A DNA stretch of 64,000 nucleotides, from positions 1,612,001 to 1,676,000 of the forward strand of contig NC_135013.1 of NCBI RefSeq assembly GCF_051020955.1, in the 5' to 3' direction. Below the pieces are notes generated by a model that saw only the letters and a program-made list of their open reading frames with translations, did not search any database and was not told where the DNA came from. Each line of letters opens with the position of its first letter. Positions within the stretch are counted from its first letter, which is position 1. The stretch comes from Megalopta genalis. Lineage: Eukaryota > Arthropoda > Insecta > Hymenoptera > Halictidae. Shown here piece by piece: positions 59,001 to 64,000 of this stretch. The translations under genes were made by a program, and so were the position numbers.

Positions 59001-59796
59001 TTAAGTTCGTTTAAATGTCGGTAAAAATGTGAAAACTGCTTCGACTCTGTAATTGTTCACGCGGCGAAAGATAGTGACCAATCAGAGAGCGAGTGCGGCT
59101 GTCGAGCGGCAGCCGAGTCAACGAGCGGTCGGAGCCCGGTTCCGCTGATTGGCTCGGCCGCCTAGCGCCAGGCGAGCTCGCCTCCCATTGGTCACACTGT
59201 TTTTCGTTAATAACTCGTCAACGACGCCTCGGACAAAACTTTTGTAAAGGAAAAAGTTGCTTCAAATGACCTCAGGAACCCGCTATTTCCGTGTGTTAAT
59301 ATAATTATAGGACTGTATATATAATTATGAGACCTGCATATATAGAAAAACTTAAATAATTCTTTCTTAAAACACATATTGATTTTTAATAGAATTATGA
59401 CCAATATATGTTTTAAAAAATATTATTTAACCTTTCCTATGCATAAATATAGAGCAATAAAATCGTAAATGAGTCAAAATTGACTCGCTCCGGCAATCTA
59501 ACGTTAACGAACGTTGAACGCGTCGAACGATAAATACGAAGAATAAAAAAAATAAATAAAATAAAATACGGTTGTTGTAATAACGGGAAACAATGCTTAC
59601 CACTACGCTGTGGACGGCGCCGATCCTGGTGCAAGCCAGCATGGCGACTGGCAGCTCCAAGATCATCGGCATGTAAATGGCGACGCGGTCACCCTTCGTC
59701 ACCCCCTTCGATTTCAGCACGTTCGCGAATCTGCATACCTCCTCTAGCAATTTCTTGTACGTCAGCCGCGAATAATCGTCGGGATCGTTGCCCTCC
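43895..59796 (-). CDS. AcCoAS: Acetyl-CoA synthetase (AMP-forming), last nine exons
   Basis: Makes acetyl-CoA from acetate, ATP and CoA through an acetyl-AMP intermediate, in cytosol/nucleus for lipid synthesis and histone acetylation. Exons on the minus strand, in order: 59796-59601, 58188-57957, 55135-54964, 54701-54509, 53745-53590, 52526-52359, 51449-51260, 44740-44495, 44085-43895. They give about 580 codons; roughly the first 100 residues of the usual 670-700 are beyond the window. Signatures: YTSGSTGKPKGVLHT (P-loop of ANL enzymes), DVGWITGHTYVVYGPL, DTFWQTETGGH, YYCTGDG, WITGRIDDMLNVSGHLMSTAEVE (hinge), and KTRSGKIMRR with the catalytic, acetylatable Lys. All are intact. The 6.5-kb intron between 51260 and 44740 contains a whole gene on the other strand. 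Confidence 0.95.
44495..44740 (-). CDS. AcCoAS: AcCoAS exon: hinge and C-domain
   Basis: Follows TATTGTAG. ARRDADGYLWITGRIDDMLN, SGHLMSTAEVESVL, KPHPVKGQCLYCFITPNKGD; ends AAAG/GTAATG. An ATAAATACA-type repeat lies directly upstream of its acceptor. Confidence 0.95.
44745..45025. repeat. AATAAATACA/ATATAAATACA degenerate repeat
   Basis: Short units of ACAAATATAAATAC and ACAAATAAATAC type fill the first 280 bp of the large AcCoAS intron. Open frames of Tyr/Ile/Leu/Phe on the minus strand are by-products. Confidence 0.85.
45744..46138 (+). CDS. Enolase-like exon 1: N-terminal domain with altered loop 1
   Basis: Encodes MPIQKVKARQIFDSRG.., the altered loop, DGNEAMYHGRSVFRAV, DGTENKSKLGANAILGVSVA and GLPVYR. 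The frame is also open from an ATG at 45579. Ends TACAG/GTGATC. Confidence 0.92.
45744..49845 (+). CDS. Enolase-like protein (probable pseudoenzyme), complete, nested in AcCoAS intron
   Basis: Four exons, 45744-46138, 46954-47078, 47954-48199 and 49301-49845, give 1311 nt, 436 aa, the normal enolase length, with stop TAG at 49843. The fold is clear: KARQIFDSRGEPT at the start, HAGN..QEFMILP, SDEGAFAPE, AIDMAAS, SIEDPFDQEDW, ADDLT, GAPCRSERTAKYNQLLRIEE. Kept: His158, Glu167, Glu211, the metal ligands Asp246/Glu296/Asp320-321, and Lys396. Lost: the Ser39 loop (PSGAST is now PSVLVP), catalytic Lys345 (Arg345) and His373-Arg374-Ser375 (Ala-Cys-Gln). Enolase chemistry should fail, yet the frame, splice sites and length are intact, so it is probably a functional non-glycolytic paralogue. 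An in-frame ATG 55 codons upstream exists, but the internal one aligns with enolase starts. Confidence 0.93.
46245..46875. mobile_element. Family D fold-back element in enolase-like intron 1
   Basis: Two arms of roughly 180-200 bp are inverted copies: TCGGACATCGAGCCGCATAT on the left and ATACGGCTCGATGTTCGAAA on the right; likewise GTTATTAAAAATGGAAAAGC against GGTTTTCCATTTTTAATAAC. The outer GGGCCTAGCCAAATTAAG and CTTAATCGGCTAGGCC also pair. No coding capacity. Confidence 0.75.
46954..47078 (+). CDS. Enolase-like exon 2
   Basis: Follows TTTTTAG. IAELAENAELYIPVPCFNMI, SGGRHAGN and CQEFMILPI; ends ATAG/GTGACA. Keeps the catalytic-site His and Glu of the HAGN..QE motif. Confidence 0.92.
47091..47344. 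mobile_element. Family C MITE in enolase-like intron 2
   Basis: TACAGTAATGTCTCCCTAAT to a diverged right end (AGGGAAACAATTACTGTA). It starts 13 bp after the exon 2 border and carries a short extra inverted segment in the centre. Confidence 0.82.
47431..47801. mobile_element. Family A MITE in enolase-like intron 2
   Basis: ATACAGGGTGTCCCGAAAAT to TTAGGACATCCTGTAT, with central CCAAT/ATTGG boxes. It lies 153 bp before the exon 3 acceptor. Confidence 0.85.
47954..48199 (+). CDS. Enolase-like exon 3
   Basis: Follows TTTATCAG. SFADAMKMGTEVYKVLEKKI, SDEGAFAPEFEEDREALLLL and AIDMAASAFYKEG; ends GAAG/GTGAAC. Keeps Glu211 and the metal ligand Asp246. Confidence 0.93.
48200..49300. other. Enolase-like intron 3, AT-rich
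   Basis: Imperfect direct repeats of about 110-200 bp built on GATCAATTTTAATTTAGATT and AATATTCCTTTCACAATTAT occur three to four times (48560-49100). An (AAT)n/(ATT)n hairpin lies near 49210-49260. Confidence 0.6.
49301..49845 (+). CDS. Enolase-like exon 4: barrel domain with lost catalytic residues
   Basis: Follows TCGGAACAG. YDLGFKTEESDPDDY, SIEDPFDQEDWEGW, QIVADDLTAM, AIILRMSQVGTVTEAI (Arg in place of the catalytic Lys), YIVTACQAETEDNFV (Ala-Cys-Gln in place of His-Arg-Ser), then AGQFKAGAPCRSER. Confidence 0.95.
49859..50237. mobile_element. Family A MITE forming the enolase-like 3' UTR
   Basis: It starts 13 bp after the stop codon (ACGGGGTGTCCCGTAATTGT) and ends TAATATAATTATTATTCTGTAT. 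The centre has the GC-rich pair CCGCCCTTGCGACC / GGCCGCAAGGGCGG. Confidence 0.82.
50330..50820. repeat. TATTATTTGAAATAATAT-type degenerate repeat
   Basis: Units around 25-30 bp of ATATTATTTGATATAATACTTCAA recur, clearest at 50680-50810; the earlier part holds looser copies. Confidence 0.65.
51260..51449 (-). CDS. AcCoAS: AcCoAS exon: YYCTGDG segment
   Basis: Follows CTGAACAG. TFPFFGVLPELLDEDGRLIE, GYLVFRQPWPGMMRSLYGN and FHGYYCTGDG; ends GACG/GTAAGC. Confidence 0.95.
51880..52170. repeat. (ATT/AGT)n imperfect microsatellite
   Basis: Trinucleotide-like ATTAGTATTAATATT units with internal inverted symmetry (TACTACTACTAATAGTAGTA). In an AcCoAS intron. Confidence 0.85.
52359..52526 (-). CDS. 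AcCoAS: AcCoAS exon: QTETGG adenylate motif
   Basis: Follows TTTGCAG. VLGSVGEPINPEAWLW, ADTFWQTETGGHVITPLPG and ATPMKPGSA; ends GCA/GTGAGT. Phase 0 on both sides. Confidence 0.95.
52745..53150. repeat. 30-31-bp minisatellite
   Basis: About 13 units of GAATTCGAGTTTTTGAGATG plus CAAGTTTTTAG. Variants alternate CAAGTTTTT and CAAGATTTTT. In an AcCoAS intron. Confidence 0.9.
53590..53745 (-). CDS. AcCoAS: AcCoAS exon: FEGTPFYPDNDRYW segment
   Basis: Follows ATGCGCAG. FEGTPFYPDNDRYWSVIDKY, FYTAPTAIRSLMKFGDELV; ends TTAAAG/GTAAGT. Phase 0 on both sides. Confidence 0.95.
53935..54175. repeat. AT-rich microsatellite (TATTAT, TA)n
   Basis: Short TA and ATT runs with internal inverted symmetry in an AcCoAS intron. 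Short open frames across it are not genes. Confidence 0.8.
54509..54701 (-). CDS. AcCoAS: AcCoAS exon: ATP-binding P-loop
   Basis: Follows GCAAACAG. GSTGKPKGVLHTTAGYLIYA, DVYWCTADVGWITGHTYVVY and GPLANVATSVI; ends ATC/GTAAGT. Confidence 0.96.
54964..55135 (-). CDS. AcCoAS: AcCoAS exon: WWHEEM segment to P-loop start
   Basis: Begins with a Gly/Asn/Thr-rich variable stretch (KTNGVNGTSDGNG), then IPWDDDRDVWWHEEM and AEDPLFILYT, ending ACAAG/GTAAGT. The acceptor (TTAAAAG) is weak and was set by phase; an 11-bp minisatellite begins just upstream of it. Confidence 0.85.
55160..55855. repeat. 11-bp minisatellite (ATGTAATGTAA)n
   Basis: Near-perfect 11-bp units fill 55280-55575. Flanks mix 5-bp TGTAA and 6-bp TGTAAA units. 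It lies in the AcCoAS intron and starts about 25 bp from the exon border at 55135. Confidence 0.95.
55940..56105. mobile_element. Family A MITE, 5' half only
   Basis: ATACAAGGTGTCCTAAAATT followed by the usual left arm and CCAATGAGAAG. The right arm is absent or unrecognisable. Confidence 0.65.
57312..57901. mobile_element. TTAA-flanked element carrying a palindromic minisatellite
   Basis: Starts TTAACCAGTTAGCTGTG and ends with the exact inverse CACAGCTAACTGGTTAA (590 bp). Nearly the whole interior is a tandem array. The 17-bp perfect inverted ends and TTAA borders fit a non-autonomous piggyBac-like element. Confidence 0.75.
57334..57842. repeat. 44-bp minisatellite with a 14-bp palindrome in each unit
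   Basis: About 11-12 units of CACGACGAGTATACTCGTCA plus CGGAGAAATAGCAATACTTTGTGG. Most units contain ACGAGTATACTCGT, a perfect palindrome. An open frame spans the + strand but codes only the repeat. Confidence 0.93.
57957..58188 (-). CDS. AcCoAS: AcCoAS exon: FAGYSSDSL segment
   Basis: Follows GACGATCAG. Reads FAGYSSDSLAERILDSKAKV, LVTTDGVWRGEKLLLLK, VECCVVVSHLRR and ends GCTG/GTGAGT. The acceptor side continues HSVV-FAGYSS exactly as in the family. Confidence 0.95.
59070..59322. mobile_element. Family A MITE, right half and centre
   Basis: GTGACCAATCAGAGAGCGAG to TAATATAATTATAGGACTGT. The GC-rich centre with two ATTGG boxes and the right arm are clear; the left arm is eroded. Confidence 0.7.
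59601..59796 (-). CDS. AcCoAS: AcCoAS exon (first in window)
   Basis: Follows ATGTTCCAG (phase 2 in) and ends GTAGTG/GTAAGC. Contains EGNDPDDYSRLTYKKLLEEV, GDRVAIYMPMILELPVAMLA and RIGAVHSVV, the start of the ANL N-domain. Confidence 0.94.
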
Positions 59797-60175
59797 CTGG
59801 AACATCGGTTACATAATCCGTTTAATCTTTCGCCGACCATTTATGAATCGAACCGTTACGAAACGTGTTTACTATCGGTCAAACATTCGACAGCAACAAA
59901 AACACGCGTTTCACGTGTGTAATCGCGATCCGTCAACACGCGAAACGGCGATCGATTTTGCGTAACAATGCCGGAACCCGTTGCCGCGATTACGTGAACG
60001 CGAATTAAAATTCATCGTCGCCTGTTTTTTCGAATCGTTCGTTGCGCGTATGAAAATAAAGTTATCATTGGAGCCGTTCATTTCGAAAGTGGACCAACTA
60101 TAAGTCCATTTTTTTATTTGAAAAAAAATGTCGAGCCAGCTATTTTAATATTCGTATATTTTTGCGAGGTTGCAT

Positions 60176-60338
60176 TTACAGTAATTTCTTCCTAATTCGC
60201 GCTCAGATTGCGCACAAAAATGGACAATTGGGGAAGAGGAGATACGATTGTTCGAGCCTTGCGGCTCGTTTTTATAGTTATTGATTTTGTCAACAACAAT
60301 AAAAAAAATTAATCGCACCTTCTTTTCCCAAATAGATA
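60176..60338. mobile_element. Family C MITE, partial
   Basis: TACAGTAATTTCTTCCTAAT and the left arm (ATTGGGGAAGAGGAGATACG) are present. The right arm stops after CTTCTTTTCCCAAAT without the terminal GACATTACTGTA. Confidence 0.75.
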
Positions 60339-61257
60339 CAGTATTAAGTTATTATCAGACTGTGGATCTTTATGGAAAATAAAAATTGTCATCGTCTTTT
60401 ATATCAAACAGAAAACGAGATAAAAATGTATTTCTTCTTCGAACGATGTTGATGCTGCGATAGCGATGCTGCAGTATTTTTATATTTTTTCCTTTGCCTT
60501 CACTGTTCCGTATTTCGTTTATTATATAAAAATATAATATTATAAATTATTATTATAAATATTAATATTATAAATTATTAATGTAAATATTAATATTATA
60601 AATAAAATATAAACATTATTATATTTCGACTACGTCAACTTCATGACGTAAAAGACGATCGCAAGTATTTTCCTTCTCTTATTCATTTTAATAAGCGTAA
60701 ATTAATGCGTCCACATTTGACGATTTCTTTGAATCTCATTTCAATTATTTAAATCGCGTCTGCTCATTTTTTTCCCCTATAAATGCATAAAATCCGCAGT
60801 CCAGTTATTATGCAGTTTATCTAGTAACGTCGTTTTCAAGGTCATGCTGTATAAACAATTTATATATCGCAAACTATTTTTAATCGTCGCTTTCTACTCT
60901 GTTGCGCTTAATCGATATGAGGAAACGTTAAATGTTACTTTTAACATTTCCATGCAACTTCTTTGATAAACTTTTTTTAAATTCGTTTGCAAACAAATGG
61001 CCGCGCGCATCGTTTCGAAGCGTTCGGATGAAAATGATAAAATTTGAAAGAAATTTTTCGAACTATTTTTCGGAACAACTATTAATTTACTATTGAATTT
61101 ATAGGAAACTTCGATGATTATTACATGGAATGTTATATTATATTATCGTATGGAATATTACAAGATTCAAAACGAATTTACATAAACCGTTTATGTAACT
61201 ATGTACTTAGTTTATTTTTTTTATCGTAAAAAAAAGGGTTTTTAACCGTATATATAA

Positions 61258-61299
61258 AATAAATAAAAGAATAAATAAATAAATGAATGAATAAATGTA

Positions 61300-61358
<59 letters not shown>

Positions 61359-61392
61359 ATGAATAAGTAAATAAATAAATAAATAAGTAATT
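61258..61392. repeat. (AAAT)n tetranucleotide microsatellite
   Basis: AATAAATAAATA units, about 30 in number with a few AATG and AAGT variants. Confidence 0.95.
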
Positions 61393-62172
61393 TCTCGGCA
61401 GGCGAAGAATTTAACCGTGCCACGCTATTTCACCCCGCTTTCGAAAGCCTAATTATTTTCACGCGAAAGGATAACAAGATTATAGGTAAACAAATAAAAT
61501 GAGCGTGTCCGGAACGCGTTGTATTCCAGCGGTAGCCAAACGCAGTCCTTGAAAGATCGAGCGTATTTTGTAAAAAGCGTGCAACCGGTAAATGAATCGC
61601 GTTGACGTATGTTTTAGTATATTTTTGCATGAACAACTATAGAGAATAGACACGAATTTCCATTTCCACGTAATCATTGTCATCAGAATGGATTGCCATT
61701 GTTCATGATCCTCGTGTAAAAGATGAACGTCGATTATTATCTAAAAAGGAAACGCGTGTTACGCGCCGCGTTGCACTTGACGCATGCATGCCGCGTACGT
61801 GGTACACTTTTTCCTTTCCTCTCTCTCCCTCTCTCTCTCTCGAAAATCAGCGATCCCGCGCAGTTCGCGAGGTCAAGTACGAAATTATCGCCAGCAGACG
61901 TTGTTGCGACTGTCCCTGCGATTCATCGGAATCTATCGGACGTTGCCGTGAGTCGCGTGATTTCGATCGTACGACCGTAGAGAGAGGGGGGAGGCAAGAG
62001 GAAGAGAGGGAAAGAGAGAGAGAGAGATCGTAATGACGAGACGTTATGTTATATAAAGATAACGAGATAGTACAACGCTTACAAAATGGTCCGATACCGC
62101 ACGCGAACAAACATCGCCGAACAGAACTGGTATTCATTGCCACGATTCGGTATGTAACGATATATGTAACGA

Positions 62173-62488
62173 TATACAGGGTATCCCAAAAAAGTCACGC
62201 AATCCGAAAGTGGCGGGTCCCTCAGGCCATTTGTAGCAACTTTTTCCTTTGCAAAAATTTTCTCCGAGGCACCGTTAACGAGTTATTAACGAAAAACAGT
62301 GACCAATGAGAGGCGAGCTCATTTCGTGCGCTGGTTGGCTGGGCCGCCTCTCATCAGCCGTACTCGATTCTTATTGGTCACTGTTTTTCGTTAATAACTC
62401 GTTAACGGTGCCTCGGAGAACATTTTCGTAAAGAAAGAAGTTGCTTCAAATGATTCGAGGAACTCGCCTTTTTGGGACACCCTGTAGT
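62173..62488. mobile_element. Family A MITE
   Basis: ATACAGGGTATCCCAAAAAA to TTTTTGGGACACCCTGTA. Inverted GAGTTATTAACGAAAAACAG arms and a CCAAT/ATTGG centre. Closest to the 40459 copy. Confidence 0.85.
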
Positions 62489-63549
62489 TACATAGTACGG
62501 TAAAGCACCGCGGTAATATACACACATAGTAAAAAACTATGCGTCGAAGGTGTTAGTAAATAATATTTGAGGATCAATGATAGTGACAGTATACGACGAT
62601 TTTTTATCAGAGCAACGATTACTTCATCTAAAAATAACGCTGAAATATAAATGCCAAAATACCATGCATAAATACCGAAATATAAACGCTTTTCGAATCA
62701 GTGTTCACAGCTGCCATTACCAGCTGTCACAGTTACTTATTTTATGACTCAACGTTTGTATAAGCTTCCGAATTTCAAAAGTCAATAACTGTATTAAAAC
62801 TACGATTTCTGTTACTTGCATAGTCATAAATATAATATAAATAATATAAATATATAATATAATATAAATATTGAACACATAAAAATTATGAGATTCATTT
62901 TTAGAAGATTACGATATTTTTATAAAATACCACAGTATTTTATATTTGCATTTTACAGACTCGGTTGAATTAACCGTTAAATTATTCCAGGATAAATCTT
63001 TATGAATGTAGTTATTACATGAATAAAAAAAGGAAGTAATTATTTTCTACCAAGATATAGCATCAAGATAGCATTATTATTATTATGTCTATTTTTACTC
63101 GCGAATGTACATTCGTCTATTTTCACTTCTGAATGCAAGTTTGCCTATTTTTATCTGCGAGTGTACATTTCTCATATCTTGTTTTCTCTGTGAATTTACA
63201 ATTTTTAACTCTGTTCATCGATCGTCGTACATTTCTCTGCTTTCGTTTGTCCAAAACAAGCCCGTACCAGGATATTATATAAATTACGTTTCATCGAAGA
63301 TGAGCGTAGGTCGAATCGCGTAAGCAGCGAACGTAAGTTGATATCGGATCGTTGACTTAACATCAAACATTGTCGCGATGCACGTGCAATGGAAATTAAT
63401 GCAAACAAGTAGAAGATACATTCGCGATCGATGGGAGAAAGTTCGAGTTACACTTTAACGAAGCAAAATGCTTGATTACGGTACTTCAACATGATCAAAC
63501 GATTTTAGCTGTTCTATTGTAAGAAATCAACAATAAGAATAATTGTTGA

Positions 63550-64000
63550 ACAATTCTTTCGCGAGCGTATAGTCGAATGCCACGAAACGCGTCATACCAT
63601 TGTAATAATGTTAAAAGATAAGACTAATTAATAACAATTACTACGTTATTGTATCACTAATCTGTCGACTTAATAATTCGCGTCATAACATTGTAATAAT
63701 ATTAAAAAAGCAAGAATAATTAATAACAATTACATGCTATGTTATTGTATCGCTAATCGGCCGACTTAATACTTCTTTCGCGAGGGTATAGTCTAATGCC
63801 ATAAAATGCGTCATACCATTGTAATAATATTAAAAAAACAAGAATAATTAATAACAATTACTATATTATTGTATCGCTAATCTGTCGACTTAATAATTTT
63901 TTATAGTCGAATGCAACGAAACGCGTCATACCATTGTAATAATAAAGAATAGACTAATTAAAAGATTTAATTAAAGATAAGACTAATTAATAACAATTAC
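63550..64000. repeat. About 90-130-bp tandem repeat running off the window
   Basis: Four units share GCGTCATACCATTGTAATAA, AATTAATAACAATTACTA and TCGCTAATCTGTCGACTTAA. Anchors fall at about 63590, 63681, 63809 and 63924. The array continues past the window end. Confidence 0.85.

Larger units (their letters stand above)
59797..64000 (-). other. AcCoAS intron reaching the window edge
   Basis: No upstream AcCoAS exon could be found on the minus strand, so this intron is at least 4.2 kb. Apart from the listed repeats and MITEs, nothing gene-like was seen on either strand. A short GC-richer patch with CT runs lies at 61700-62040. Confidence 0.6.

Noticed and set aside
61199..61423. Frame of repeated LFIY residues
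   Set aside because: Translation of the AAAT microsatellite.

Overview
The window is nuclear DNA of an insect, most likely a hymenopteran (bee, ant or wasp). The inference rests on multi-exon genes with GT-AG introns, GC-rich exons in very AT-rich introns, the insect-type titin gene Sallimus, and many short fold-back transposons and microsatellites. No bacterial operon, rRNA, tRNA or CRISPR array was seen. All exon borders below were placed by hand from splice signals, reading phase and domain continuity. Within each gene the phases add up to one open frame.

Layout. 1-22819 (+): the 3' part of Sallimus (sls, insect titin/kettin). It has a giant PEVK exon that enters from outside the window, an SH3 domain split over two exons, 11 Ig domains, 5 fibronectin-III domains and a short conserved tail. 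About 3473 codons lie in the window. 25316-30881 (+): a complete PRP4 pre-mRNA splicing kinase (12 exons, about 1017 aa) with an Arg/Ser/Asp-rich N-terminus and a C-terminal kinase domain. 34247-37863 (-): a complete inositol monophosphatase (6 exons, 272 aa), convergent with the kinase gene. 43895-59796 (-): the last nine exons of cytosolic acetyl-CoA synthetase, whose N-terminal exon(s) lie beyond the window. 45744-49845 (+): a complete four-exon enolase-like gene (436 aa), nested on the opposite strand inside one 6.5-kb intron of the acetyl-CoA synthetase gene.

The enolase-like gene is the most unusual. It keeps the enolase fold, length and Mg ligands. It has lost the Ser39 loop (now S-V-L-V), the catalytic Lys345 (now Arg) and the His373-Arg374-Ser375 trio (now Ala-Cys-Gln). 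It therefore looks like a constrained pseudoenzyme or a neofunctionalised paralogue.

Non-coding DNA is dominated by several families of non-autonomous elements. One large family has ends GGGTGTCCC and carries CCAAT boxes. A second, TA-flanked family has ends CAGTAATGTCTC. TTAA-flanked piggyBac-like elements are a third group, one of which carries a 44-bp palindromic minisatellite. Two larger fold-backs are also present. Many are in introns, one starts 13 bp after a splice donor, and one forms the 3' UTR of the enolase-like gene. Several minisatellites and a perfect 63-bp-arm palindrome add further structure. The five genes share no obvious pathway: they are muscle sarcomere, splicing, inositol phosphate, acetate activation and a glycolytic-fold protein.
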